Shown: positions 1 to 8,456 of the stretch, one piece after another
How the letters are laid out: every line of letters starts with the position of its first letter
How positions within the stretch are numbered: position 1 is the first letter of the stretch
Assembly: GCF_016316925.1 (NCBI RefSeq)
Contig: NZ_JAEEGB010000014.1
Coordinates: forward strand, 62,001-126,000
Reading direction: 5' to 3'
DNA from: Clostridium aciditolerans
GTDB lineage: Bacteria > Bacillota > Clostridia > Clostridiales > Clostridiaceae
Length of the DNA: 64,000 nucleotides
Made by a program: the position numbers and the translations under genes
Notes under the pieces: model-generated
What the model was told of the DNA's origin: nothing
Database searches by the model: none
The model's input: only the letters and a program-made list of their open reading frames with translations

Positions 1-1
1 A

Positions 2-874
2 GCATTCGTAGTTTATGCAATATTTGCATATGGTGGTATAGAAGTTGTTGGAGGTCTTGTTGACCAAACTGAAAATGCAGAAAAAACATTCCCTAAAGGT
101 GTTATTATATCAGCAGCGGTAATAACAATAGGATATTCAGCAGGTATATTCTTAGTTGGTATATTCACTAACTGGTCAAGCGTTATGAACACAGAAGGCG
201 TTCACTTAGGAAACGCAAGTTATGTTGTTATGGCTAACCTAGGATACGCACTTGGTACTGCTTTTGGAGCAAGCCAAGCTACTGCTACTATGATGGCTCA
301 TGGTGTTGCTAGATTCGTTGGACTTTCAATGTTCTTAGCGTTATCTGGTGCATTCTTTACATTAATGTTCTCGCCATTAAAACAATTAATTGAAGGAACT
401 CCAGCTAAATTATGGCCTGGAAAAATGGGAGAACTTAAAAATGGAATGCCAATAAATGCTATGTGGATTCAAGCAATCATAGTTTGTGCAATGATATTCC
501 TAGTAGCTTTCGGTGGAGACTCAATGTCTAAATTCTTTGACATACTTGTTGCTATGACTAACGTAGCTATGACTCTACCATACATGTTCTTAGCTGGTGC
601 TTTCCCAGCATTTAAGAGAAAGTCAGAAATCAAAAAGCCATTTGAAGTATTTAAAACTCAAGGAAGTGCTAATTTATGGACTTTGGTAGTTATATTAACA
701 GTAGGCTTTGCTAACATATTCTCAATAATAGAACCAGCTATAAATGGCAATATAGAAATCACGATTTGGAGTATAGCTGGACCAGTATTCTTCTCATTAG
801 TTGCATGGCTAATGTATAGCAGTTATCAAAAGAAAAATATTGGACAAAATAAAGATATAGATAGTGCAATATAG
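2..874 (+). CDS. yjeM: APC-family amino acid permease, YjeM-like (5' end missing)
   Basis: The reading frame is open from base 2 to the stop at 874, so the gene starts before the window; the first internal Met (185) is not the true start. The product is a strongly hydrophobic multi-pass membrane protein. The visible part begins with the segment FAYGGIEVVGG followed by a short loop rich in E/K/P, which is typical of the glutamate/GABA antiporter branch of the APC superfamily and closely resembles the YjeM group. At least seven membrane segments are visible. The substrate is not known for YjeM proteins; an amino acid is inferred. A hairpin terminator follows immediately, so this gene ends its transcription unit. 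Confidence 0.82.
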   Translation, partial: AFVVYAIFAYGGIEVVGGLVDQTENAEKTFPKGVIISAAVITIGYSAGIFLVGIFTNWSSVMNTEGVHLGNASYVVMANLGYALGTAFGASQATATMMAHGVARFVGLSMFLALSGAFFTLMFSPLKQLIEGTPAKLWPGKMGELKNGMPINAMWIQAIIVCAMIFLVAFGGDSMSKFFDILVAMTNVAMTLPYMFLAGAFPAFKRKSEIKKPFEVFKTQGSANLWTLVVILTVGFANIFSIIEPAINGNIEITIWSIAGPVFFSLVAWLMYSSYQKKNIGQNKDIDSAI

Positions 875-890
875 TCATAATTTAAAGTAT

Positions 891-919
891 AAAGGGAGTT
901 TTTACTCCCTTTATTTTTA
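891..919 (+). terminator. Rho-independent terminator of the permease gene
   Basis: A perfect 9-bp stem (AAAGGGAGT/ACTCCCTTT, arms 891-899 and 904-912) with a 4-nt loop is followed by a T-rich tail. It lies between the permease stop and the aminopeptidase ribosome binding site. Confidence 0.85.
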
Positions 920-947
920 AAAAATATTATTTTAGGGGGTAATTTGT

Positions 948-2348
948 ATGAGCAAAGAGTTAACAAAAAAATATGAATATGCTTGGGATAAGTATTCTGA
1001 TGATGAGTTAAAAAGTTTATTTGATCTATCAGAGGGATACAAAGAATTTATGTCAAAATGCAAAACTGAAAGAGAGTGTGTGCATGAATTTATAGCTAGA
1101 GCAGAAAAGGCTGGATTTAAGAATTTAGAGGATATCATAAAGCAAAAGGGCTCATTGAAAGCTGGCGATAAAGTTTATGCTAACAACATGGATAAAGCTT
1201 TAGCTATGTTTACTATTGGAACAAATGCTTTTAGCCAAGGAATGAGAATATTAGGAGCACATGTGGACTCACCAAGGATGGATTTAAAACAAAATCCATT
1301 ATATGAAGATACTGATTTAGCTTTATTTGAAACCCATTATTATGGAGGCATAAAAAAATACCAATGGGTAACTCTTCCTCTTGCTATACATGGAGTTGTT
1401 GTTAGAAAAGATGGTACAAAAGTAAATATTGTTATTGGAGAAGATGAAAAGGATCCTGTTGTAGGAGTATCTGATTTATTAATACACTTGGCAGCCGATC
1501 AGATGGATAAAAAGGCCAACAAGGTAATTGAAGGTGAAGACTTAAATGTATTAGTTGGAAGTATGCCAATTAACGATAAGAATGCAAAGGATAGAGTTAA
1601 GCAAAACATATTAAGATTGCTAAATGAAAAATATAACATAACAGAAGAAGATTTTGTATCTGCTGAACTTGAAGTAGTTCCAGCAGGAAAAGCAAGGGAC
1701 TTTGGACTAGATAAGAGCATGGTTATGGCATATGGACATGATGATAGAATATGTTCTTATACTTCTTTTGAAGCTATGTTAAAAACAGAAAATCCAGAAA
1801 AAACTTGTGTAACTTTATTAGTTGACAAAGAAGAAATAGGAAGTGTTGGAGCTACAGGTATGCATTCAAGATTCTTTGAAAATACAGTAGCTGAAATTAT
1901 GGAGTTATGTGGAGAATATAGCGACATAAAGCTAAGAAGAACATTAAGAGATTCTAAAATGCTTTCATCAGATGTAACTGCTGCTTATGATCCGAATTTC
2001 CCATCTGTTATGGAGAAAAAGAATACTGCATATTTGGGAAAAGGTATAGTATTTAATAAGTACACAGGCTCAAGAGGTAAGGTAGGTTCAAATGATGCTA
2101 GTCCAGAGTATATAGCAGAAATAAGAGCTATCTTAGATAAGCATAATGTAACATGGCAGACTTCAGAGCTTGGAAAGGTTGACCAAGGAGGCGGTGGTAC
2201 TATAGCATATATATTAGCTGAGTACGGAATGAATGTTATAGACTGTGGTGTTGCTCTTCATAATATGCATGCTCCTTGGGAAATTGCAAGTAAAGCAGAT
2301 ATATATGAAGCTGCAAAGGGATATGAGGCTTTCTTAAAAGAAGCATAA
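948..2348 (+). CDS. apeA: M18 family zinc aminopeptidase
   Basis: This 466-residue cytosolic metallopeptidase should remove N-terminal residues, probably acidic ones, from peptides. The di-zinc site of family M18 is visible: AHVD at 104-107 (His105), EE at 295-296 within DKEEIGSVG, the HDDR segment at 264-267, and a C-terminal His441 in HNMHAPWE. The length fits the clostridial ApeA group (about 465 residues). The ATG at 948 follows a strong GGGGG ribosome binding site at 934-938. The gene is monocistronic, with terminators on both sides. A role in recycling amino acids from peptides is family-based inference. Confidence 0.93.
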   Translation: MSKELTKKYEYAWDKYSDDELKSLFDLSEGYKEFMSKCKTERECVHEFIARAEKAGFKNLEDIIKQKGSLKAGDKVYANNMDKALAMFTIGTNAFSQGMRILGAHVDSPRMDLKQNPLYEDTDLALFETHYYGGIKKYQWVTLPLAIHGVVVRKDGTKVNIVIGEDEKDPVVGVSDLLIHLAADQMDKKANKVIEGEDLNVLVGSMPINDKNAKDRVKQNILRLLNEKYNITEEDFVSAELEVVPAGKARDFGLDKSMVMAYGHDDRICSYTSFEAMLKTENPEKTCVTLLVDKEEIGSVGATGMHSRFFENTVAEIMELCGEYSDIKLRRTLRDSKMLSSDVTAAYDPNFPSVMEKKNTAYLGKGIVFNKYTGSRGKVGSNDASPEYIAEIRAILDKHNVTWQTSELGKVDQGGGGTIAYILAEYGMNVIDCGVALHNMHAPWEIASKADIYEAAKGYEAFLKEA

Positions 2349-2393
2349 TATGCAGCTAAATGAAGTATTTATATAAGTATATTTAAGCTAAAA

Positions 2394-2441
2394 ACGTGGT
2401 GTATCAATTTTAAAAAATTGTATACCACGTCTTTATTTTTA
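2394..2441 (+). terminator. Terminator after the aminopeptidase gene
   Basis: A long hairpin (arms around 2394-2412 and 2413-2430, starting ACGTGGTGTA and ending TACCACGT) is followed by CTTTATTTTTATT. It may also act on the convergent gene at 2492-4000. Confidence 0.75.
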
Positions 2442-2491
2442 TTAGCTATTGGTCTTTGTAGGCGCAGTTTTAGCAGCAGCACTTTAGAAAT

Positions 2492-4000
2492 TTATTTATT
2501 CAGAGATTTTAGAAATAGGAAGTAACATTTATCAAAAATCCAAGTACAAGAAACTAGAAACAATATATCGAAAGTATAATTAAATAAAAAAAGTTGTTTT
2601 GCAGTATCCGCTTCTCCGTTACCAATGTAAGGCATTGGAAACTGTAAAATTCCAATTATCATAATTGCCCATAATAGTTCTATACGAAACATTTCTACTC
2701 TATCATTTCTTCTCTTGATGTATTCAATAACTGAAACTAAAGCAATTAACACATAAAAGGATATTAAAAATGATAGATTCTTTGGTAATCTTGAATTTCT
2801 AAAATCTGACCACATAGTGAACCTGTTAAAATTAGGTGTATATTTCTTTATATCAGACTTTTCATATTTCCCAAGAGAAGTTTTAGTATCAAAGCAATGG
2901 GCAGCGGTATATTCCATACCTTCAATTAATCGCGTTGGATGCAGTAAATAGAATTTTAAGAGTTTTAAATTATCTATATTTTTATTAAAGGTATTCTTAG
3001 TTAAGGGAGAACCTGGAGCATATTTTATATATTGATCTTTGGGCAAGTAAGCGTGCTTGCCAGCTTCTACGGACATATCCTCCGGCAAACCGAGAATTTT
3101 CAAGTCTTTTTTAGGGTTTTCAGAATTTTTTAATATACCATAAAAAACTGAGTTATATTGAGTATCTATTCCACAAGTACTATTTATTTGCAAATATATA
3201 CCTTTAACATAAAAAACTAGCAGCAGTGTGAAGCAAGCAATAGGAAGTGACATCTTAAATCTATTGATAAATGTATTCTCAAAAAGAGGTAGTCTTAAGA
3301 TTAATAAAATTATGATGGGTAGAGCAGAAAAACACTGCATTTTAGCACCTAAGAAGAAAAAAGCTGCTGTGAAAACAAGCAATATTTTATTTAAACTAAT
3401 TTTTTGTATGTTTTGCAGAAAATACAGAACCGATGCTGTAAAGAAAAGTAATCCTAATATCATCATGGGCTCTCCGTATAGGCTATTAAACCATATAAGA
3501 TATCCTCCATCCATCAATATAAATAATGACAATACAGCTAAAAATATATGTGTGCCTACTCTTTTTAAAGGAATGTACTTAACACACATATACAAACTTA
3601 ATATATACATTAAAGAATAAATAAAAGCCAATACTTTAGTTGTAAAATACTGAAAACCTAGCATTTTACATATTATTCGCGCTAGTGTTATAGGATAAAT
3701 CATACTAGTTGTAGGAATGATTCCAATGAGTCTTTCTAGTTCTAAAGGGACCATTACATAATTGTTTGTAATATATTTAAACCAATGGGAATCAAAGTCT
3801 GCTGAGTTATATGAAATTTCTTTTAAGCCCACTACAGTCATGACTCTTTGAAAATCTCCTTGATCGGCAACACCTGGCATTGGAGGATAGAATAGTACAA
3901 ACAAGGCTATTGCGATACAGCTTAGTATAAATGTCTTCATAAGTATAGGTAGAACTAAATAATCTTTGGCAGTCAATTTATTTTTTTCTATATTTAACAT
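2492..4000 (-). CDS. Multi-pass membrane protein, GT-C-like, WsfD-like
   Basis: This 502-residue protein has about ten hydrophobic segments. The first is followed by an extracellular-type loop with an acidic motif (ADQGDF, near residue 45), as in GT-C glycosyltransferases that use polyprenyl-phosphate sugars. The overall look matches proteins annotated as glycan biosynthesis hexose transferase WsfD, known from S-layer glycan clusters. It lies alone and on the opposite strand, 28 kb from the main glycan cluster. A role in glycosylating a surface polymer is inferred and no catalytic residue is proven. The ATG at 4000 is followed by a short cytosolic N-terminus of about 20 residues. Confidence 0.55.
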   Translation of the reverse strand: MLNIEKNKLTAKDYLVLPILMKTFILSCIAIALFVLFYPPMPGVADQGDFQRVMTVVGLKEISYNSADFDSHWFKYITNNYVMVPLELERLIGIIPTTSMIYPITLARIICKMLGFQYFTTKVLAFIYSLMYILSLYMCVKYIPLKRVGTHIFLAVLSLFILMDGGYLIWFNSLYGEPMMILGLLFFTASVLYFLQNIQKISLNKILLVFTAAFFFLGAKMQCFSALPIIILLILRLPLFENTFINRFKMSLPIACFTLLLVFYVKGIYLQINSTCGIDTQYNSVFYGILKNSENPKKDLKILGLPEDMSVEAGKHAYLPKDQYIKYAPGSPLTKNTFNKNIDNLKLLKFYLLHPTRLIEGMEYTAAHCFDTKTSLGKYEKSDIKKYTPNFNRFTMWSDFRNSRLPKNLSFLISFYVLIALVSVIEYIKRRNDRVEMFRIELLWAIMIIGILQFPMPYIGNGEADTAKQLFLFNYTFDILFLVSCTWIFDKCYFLFLKSLNK

Positions 4001-4115
4001 ACTTGCATTCCTTCTCTAAAATTTATTTAAAAGCATTTATTTGTATTTTAAGGTTTTGGACTCTACATGAATATTGTTGACATATCTAAGTGATGTTAAA
4101 CTGGAATGTCGGTAA

Positions 4116-4148
4116 TGTTAAGAAATATTACAGAAAATTTGTTATAAT
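4116..4148 (+). promoter_or_regulatory. Probable sigma-A promoter of the PP2C gene
   Basis: An extended -10 (TG-T-TATAAT, hexamer 4143-4148) lies 48 nt before the start codon. The -35 region (TTAAGA near 4119) is weak, as is common with extended -10 promoters. Confidence 0.5.
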
Positions 4149-4195
4149 AGATTAAATTACAGATATATATTTAGCTATAGATTGGAGATGTTTTT

Positions 4196-5038
4196 ATGTA
4201 CTTTACAAACTATAACTCTATATCCTTTCCCAGCAATAAAAATAACGAAGATATAGTTTTTGCTTCTAACACCTATGGTTGGGTAATTGATGGAGCAACT
4301 GGGCTTGCTAAAAAGAATATTACAGGTTGCTCTAGCGATGCAGCTTGGTTTGTTAAGGCATGGGATGAGTACCTTAAGAAGAATATAGATAATATGTCTT
4401 TGACTTTAAAACAAATAATAGAAGATGGCATGAGAGTTATTGAAAGAGAGTTTTATAAATTAGACAAAACAAATTCTATAGACAAGCTTAGCATACCTTC
4501 TGCATCTATTGCTCTTATACGCATTAATAATAATAAAATTGAATATTTTTTACTTGGAGATTGTACACTAATAGCTGAAAATGTTGACGGTAAGCACATT
4601 AAAATAAAAGATAAAAGTGTAGAAAAGCTTGATGGTATTGCAGTAGAAGAGTTAAAAAGACACATGAAAGAGGAAGGTCTAGGATTTAATGAAGCCAGAA
4701 ATAGAGTGAATGATTTATTAATTAAACATAGACTATTAAAAAATACTCCTGAAGGCTACTGGGTTTTAGAGTTTAATAGGGAAGCTATTGATAATGCTAT
4801 TATAGGAGAGTTAGAATTTGAACAATATAAAAAGTTTCTATTAATGTCTGATGGCTTTGCAGCCATAGCGGATGTCTATAAATATATTGAGCACTCAAAT
4901 ATTATATCAGCAGTAGAAGAATTAGGTTTAAACATAGTATATGAAATTATAAGAAAGATTGAAAATGAAGATATTGATATGAAAAAATATCCTAGATTAA
5001 AAGCAGGGGATGATGCATCGGCAATTATTTTTTACTAA
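4196..5038 (+). CDS. PP2C-family protein phosphatase
   Basis: This 280-residue soluble protein carries the metal-binding motifs of PPM/PP2C phosphatases in order: VIDGATG near residue 30, LLGDC near 117, LMSDGF near 220, and a final GDDAS near 273. These residues coordinate the Mn/Mg pair that hydrolyses phospho-Ser/Thr. The GDS motif reads GDC. No transmembrane, PAS or other sensory domain is attached and no partner kinase or anti-sigma factor is next to it, so its substrate cannot be read from context. A GGAGATG ribosome binding site precedes the ATG. The unit is bounded by its own promoter and a strong terminator. Confidence 0.82.
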   Translation: MYFTNYNSISFPSNKNNEDIVFASNTYGWVIDGATGLAKKNITGCSSDAAWFVKAWDEYLKKNIDNMSLTLKQIIEDGMRVIEREFYKLDKTNSIDKLSIPSASIALIRINNNKIEYFLLGDCTLIAENVDGKHIKIKDKSVEKLDGIAVEELKRHMKEEGLGFNEARNRVNDLLIKHRLLKNTPEGYWVLEFNREAIDNAIIGELEFEQYKKFLLMSDGFAAIADVYKYIEHSNIISAVEELGLNIVYEIIRKIENEDIDMKKYPRLKAGDDASAIIFY

Positions 5039-5042
5039 TAAT

Positions 5043-5085
5043 AAGGATGATTTCTATTTTTGTAGAAATCATCCTTATTTTGTAT
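5043..5085 (+). terminator. Strong terminator after the PP2C gene
   Basis: A perfect 14-bp stem (arms 5043-5056 and 5063-5076) with a 6-nt loop is followed by ATTTTGT. It separates the phosphatase gene from the agr locus. Confidence 0.88.
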
Positions 5086-5093
5086 TATAGTTG

Positions 5094-5122
5094 TTTTCCT
5101 TGTGAGGAAATAGTGGTATAAT
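5094..5122 (+). promoter_or_regulatory. Probable agr promoter with an overlapping inverted repeat
   Basis: An extended -10 (TG-G-TATAAT, hexamer 5117-5122) lies 39 nt upstream of the first agr-locus gene, with a second TATAAT at 5123-5128. Just upstream is an inverted repeat TTTCCT-TGTG-AGGAAA (5095-5110) in the -35/spacer region, which could be an operator. No good -35 hexamer is seen, so an activator may be needed (inference). Confidence 0.5.
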
Positions 5123-5160
5123 TATAATAAAATTGGAATTTAGGAAGGTATTTTATATTT

Positions 5161-5619
5161 ATGCTAAAGATAACCATAGTTGAGCTATTATTTAGAGCTA
5201 TTCCTGAGTCACTTTTATTTATATGGACAAGTTATATGATCGCTCATGTAAATGTTGAAAAAAAACGTTATTTCATAGCAAGTGTACTTTCAGCTATAAG
5301 CACGTATTTTATAAGAATGCTACCTATTAATTTTGGGGTGAATATTGTTATTAGTACTAGTGTTTTAATTATTATAACAGCATCAATAAATAAAATACCT
5401 ATTATGAAAGCAATATCATCTATAATGATTTCTTCAATACTATTATCAATATGTGAATCCTTAAATGTATTTGTTTTAAATTGGCTAAAAGTTGATATGC
5501 AAATAATAGTAGATAAGCCATTAATGAAGGTGCTATATTTTACTCCTTCACTAATATTATTTGGAAGTATTATTTTATTATTATATATATTAAAGTACAG
5601 AAAGAAGGAAGATGATTAG
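5161..5619 (+). CDS. Small multi-pass membrane protein of the agr locus
   Basis: This 152-residue protein is almost entirely hydrophobic, with about five predicted membrane helices and a short basic-acidic C-terminus (KYRKKEDD). It has no kinase or protease motif. Its stop overlaps the start of agrB by 8 nt, so the two are translationally coupled and probably co-expressed. The N-terminal pattern recalls the membrane sensor half of AgrC-type kinases, but without any HisKA/HATPase part. Its function is unknown; a role in peptide sensing, export or immunity is inferred from position only. The ATG follows an AGGAAGG ribosome binding site. Confidence 0.7.
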   Translation: MLKITIVELLFRAIPESLLFIWTSYMIAHVNVEKKRYFIASVLSAISTYFIRMLPINFGVNIVISTSVLIIITASINKIPIMKAISSIMISSILLSICESLNVFVLNWLKVDMQIIVDKPLMKVLYFTPSLILFGSIILLLYILKYRKKEDD

Positions 5620-6280
5620 AGAAATGTTTTTAATTGAAAGAATTTCAAATAAAATAGGATATAAAGTTGCTTCTTCATTAAAATTGAATAAGGATCAAGA
5701 AGAGATTATTGCCTATGGAGCATTTTGCTTGATGCAGGTTTTATGGGCTATTTTTTGGGTTGTATTATTTGGAACAATTTTCAATGTACTAACAGATGCT
5801 CTAATTATTACCTTTGCTATTGCATTGCTAAGAAAATATTCAGGAGGAGCTCATTTTAGTTCTCCAAATAGTTGCGCAATAATTGGAGGAGTTGTCTGTA
5901 CAACTTTAGCATTAATCACTGATAAAATATTACCGTTATTCAATATTAAAATATTAATTGTTCTAGGAGCAGTATGTTTAATGGTTTCATACTTCGTTGT
6001 TAATAAGCTTGCTCCTGTAGATAGTTCCGCTAAACCAATAAGAAAAGTTGAAACAAGGCAACGTTTAAAAAGACAATCTATTTTAATCCTTAATGTACTG
6101 CTTATAATTATGGTTATATTATTATTTATTTATTTTAGATATAACAATAGTTTTTCATTAGAAAGTGCAGAATCAATATGCATAGGCATTATATGGCAGG
6201 TCTTAACACTTACATCTATAGGACACAATATTTTTAACAAAATAGATAACTTTTTAGAATTTAAAAAAGGGAGGAACTAA
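5612..6280 (+). CDS. agrB: AgrB, membrane peptidase that processes the AgrD prepeptide
   Basis: This 222-residue multi-pass membrane cysteine protease matches the AgrB family (usual length about 190-220). The catalytic pair is visible in the first cytoplasmic loop: His81 and Cys88 in GGAHFSSPNSC, seven residues apart as in Staphylococcus AgrB (His77/Cys84). The enzyme cuts the C-terminal tail of AgrD and forms the thiolactone ring. The start overlaps the upstream gene and the stop lies one base before the agrD start, giving a tight operon. A conserved basic segment follows the third membrane helix. Confidence 0.95.
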   Translation: MIREMFLIERISNKIGYKVASSLKLNKDQEEIIAYGAFCLMQVLWAIFWVVLFGTIFNVLTDALIITFAIALLRKYSGGAHFSSPNSCAIIGGVVCTTLALITDKILPLFNIKILIVLGAVCLMVSYFVVNKLAPVDSSAKPIRKVETRQRLKRQSILILNVLLIIMVILLFIYFRYNNSFSLESAESICIGIIWQVLTLTSIGHNIFNKIDNFLEFKKGRN

Positions 6281-6281
6281 A

Positions 6282-6419
6282 ATGAAAAAGAAATTTATGA
6301 GAATTATCATGGGGTTAGGAGCTAGTGTGCTTACACTTTTTGCTCTTTCAACATCAGCATCAGCATGCTTTATAGCAACATATCAGCCTAAAGAGCCCAA
6401 ATGTCTTAGGGAAGAATAA
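6282..6419 (+). CDS. agrD: AgrD, cyclic autoinducer prepeptide (45 residues)
   Basis: This short gene is preceded by a GGGAGGAAC ribosome binding site and starts two bases after agrB ends. The peptide has a basic amphipathic leader (MKKKFMRIIMGLG), a hydrophobic stretch ending STSASA, then Cys29-Phe-Ile-Ala-Thr, then the charged tail YQPKEPKCLREE. The tail aligns with the conserved AgrB-recognition segment of staphylococcal AgrD (five residues, then P-K-x-L), which places the ring end at Thr33. The predicted signal is therefore a Cys29-Thr33 thiolactone with an N-terminal tail of unknown length. A second Cys41 lies in the removed tail. No exporter for N-terminal processing is nearby. Confidence 0.93.
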   Translation: MKKKFMRIIMGLGASVLTLFALSTSASACFIATYQPKEPKCLREE

Positions 6420-6431
6420 TACTGTAATAAT

Positions 6432-6460
6432 ATAAGGATCGTATTTTCGGTCCTTATATT
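6432..6460 (+). terminator. Weak hairpin between agrD and the histidine kinase gene
   Basis: A 9-bp stem with one G-T pair (arms 6432-6440 and 6449-6457) has an 8-nt loop. It is followed by ATTATTAATAAT rather than a clean T run, so it may only attenuate transcription into the kinase gene. Confidence 0.45.
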
Positions 6461-6492
6461 ATTAATAATAAAAATATGTGGGTGTGAGAATT

Positions 6493-8337
6493 ATGGATAA
6501 CTTTGAGCATAGTAGAGAGAAAAATATAAATGATATTATATCTGTTGTAAAGTTAGCAGCATTACTTTTTTGTGCAATAATTGTTTATAATAGAATTTTA
6601 GTAAAAGATCAGATAATTACTAATACTATGGCTGACAATTTTAGCATAGTTGTATTTGGCGTAATAACAGGAGTAATAATTGTTATTTACTGGATATGGA
6701 CGCTTCTTGCAACAAATAGAGCTTTGTCAAAATATAACAAAGAAATCCAGATTGTCGAAAATTTTATATTTATCCTAATATTCTCGATTCTCATTATTAA
6801 ATCAGATGCTCATTTAAGTCAATATAAATTTTTATTCTTATTTATAATTATTACATCGACCTTGCAACTAGGTATGAAACATGGAATGGCTACTGCTATA
6901 GTTTCATCTATAATAATATTAATGATAGATTTAATATATGGACCCCAAGGTCCTATTAACATGTATTTTGAAAATGATTTGATTTTAGCAGGTGTTTTTA
7001 TTTTGACGGCTTGGCCCTTAGGATACTATGTAAAAATTGAAAATAAAAACATAAAGATGAAAAATGAGCAGCTTAAAGAACTGAATGAGGAACTAAATGA
7101 AAAGGACAGACAACGTAAGTATATGGAAGGAGTACTTCTGAAAAACGAAGCTTGTTACAATTTGCTTATTCAGAATTCCAGAGATGCTATTTTTGTTCAT
7201 CGTGATTATAAATTAATATTTTCAAATGAAGGTGCGGCAAAGCTTATTGGTTTCATGAATGCAGAAGAGTTAATTGGAAAATCAATTTTAGATTTTATCC
7301 CTAGTGATGAAAAAGATAGTATGAAAGAAAAGTTTCTAAAGGTATATGATGAAAAAGCTATCATGTTGACTTTTGAAGATAAAATAGAAAAAAATAATAG
7401 GGAGATAGCTGTTGTACAAAATACATCTACCTATTTTATATATGAAGGTAAACCAACAATACTAAGCATATTTCGTGACATTACACCGGAAAAGCAAGTA
7501 GAAAAATTACAAAAAGATGTAGAAAAAAATATAGAGCTATTAAAAGAAACCCGTGAATTTAATAAATTTATCACAGAATTTTTCTCCAATATTTCTCACG
7601 AATTGAAGACTCCTTTAAATGTTATATTTGCTGCTGTACAGGTATTAAGTTTATACAATAATACTGGTGAAGGATTCAAAGATAAACAAGATAAGTATTT
7701 AGAAGTTATGCGGCAAAACTGCTATAGGCTTATGAGATTAATTAATAATCTATTGGATGTGACTAGAGCAGATTCAGGATTTCTTAAACTTAATGCTCAA
7801 AATTATAATATTATAAGTGTTGTAGAAGACATAACATTGTCTGTCGCTTCCTATGTAGAAGATAAAGGAATAAGTCTTATATTCGACACTAATGTAGAAG
7901 AAAAGGTAATGGCCTTCGATCCATATAAAATCGAACGAATTATTCTTAATCTGCTTTCAAATGCAATTAAGTTTACTAATCCTGAAGGTGTAATATATGT
8001 AAATATAATTGATATGGAGAGCAGTGTTACTATTTCTGTAAGGGATACTGGTGTAGGAATACCAGAAGACAAGCTTCAAGTGATATTTGAAAGATTCGGG
8101 CAAGTGGATAAAACATTAAGTAGAAATCGTGAGGGAAGTGGTATTGGGTTGTCACTTGTTAAGTCCTTTGTAGAAATGCACGGTGGGAAAATTCATGCTA
8201 AAAGTAAATTAGGCGTTGGAAGTGAGTTTATTATTGAGCTCCCTGCAGTGGTTTTAGAAGAAAATGAGGACGAAAGTTTTACGCACGAAACAAACACTGA
8301 AAGAATTAATATCGAGTTTTCTGATATATATAAATAA
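6493..8337 (+). CDS. PAS-domain membrane sensor histidine kinase
   Basis: The product is 614 residues from the ATG at 6493, which has a GGGTGTGA site at the right spacing; a GTG at 6478 is an alternative. Domains in order: five or six membrane helices (about 20-180), a coiled coil (about 185-215), a PAS domain (about 220-335), HisKA with phospho-acceptor His369 in ISHELKTPLN, and HATPase_c with NLLSNA, DTGVGIP and GSGIGLSL motifs. The kinase is complete. It is not an AgrC-type (HPK10) kinase, and no response regulator gene lies nearby. Because it follows agrD in the same direction it is a candidate receptor for the peptide, but that is inference. Its partner regulator is unknown. Confidence 0.85.
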   Translation: MDNFEHSREKNINDIISVVKLAALLFCAIIVYNRILVKDQIITNTMADNFSIVVFGVITGVIIVIYWIWTLLATNRALSKYNKEIQIVENFIFILIFSILIIKSDAHLSQYKFLFLFIIITSTLQLGMKHGMATAIVSSIIILMIDLIYGPQGPINMYFENDLILAGVFILTAWPLGYYVKIENKNIKMKNEQLKELNEELNEKDRQRKYMEGVLLKNEACYNLLIQNSRDAIFVHRDYKLIFSNEGAAKLIGFMNAEELIGKSILDFIPSDEKDSMKEKFLKVYDEKAIMLTFEDKIEKNNREIAVVQNTSTYFIYEGKPTILSIFRDITPEKQVEKLQKDVEKNIELLKETREFNKFITEFFSNISHELKTPLNVIFAAVQVLSLYNNTGEGFKDKQDKYLEVMRQNCYRLMRLINNLLDVTRADSGFLKLNAQNYNIISVVEDITLSVASYVEDKGISLIFDTNVEEKVMAFDPYKIERIILNLLSNAIKFTNPEGVIYVNIIDMESSVTISVRDTGVGIPEDKLQVIFERFGQVDKTLSRNREGSGIGLSLVKSFVEMHGGKIHAKSKLGVGSEFIIELPAVVLEENEDESFTHETNTERINIEFSDIYK

Positions 8338-8396
8338 CGATTACTGGAGAATTTTGGGTATATGCGAGTTAATTATTATAAATCTAAATAATATGT

Positions 8397-8425
8397 TTGA
8401 CATCCTCGACAAATTCTGATATTTT
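8397..8425 (+). promoter_or_regulatory. Sigma-A promoter of the SatP-like gene
   Basis: A consensus -35 TTGACA (8397-8402), a 17-nt spacer and a -10 TATTTT (8420-8425) preceded by TGA (extended -10) lie 32 nt before the start codon. This shows that the transporter gene has its own promoter, separate from the agr locus. Confidence 0.72.
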
Positions 8426-8456
8426 TTATAGGAATATATTATTAGAGGAGGTACTC

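Noticed and set aside
5079-5160. Staphylococcal-type AgrA binding repeats
   Set aside because: No pair of ACAGTTAAG-like direct repeats is present upstream of the agr locus.
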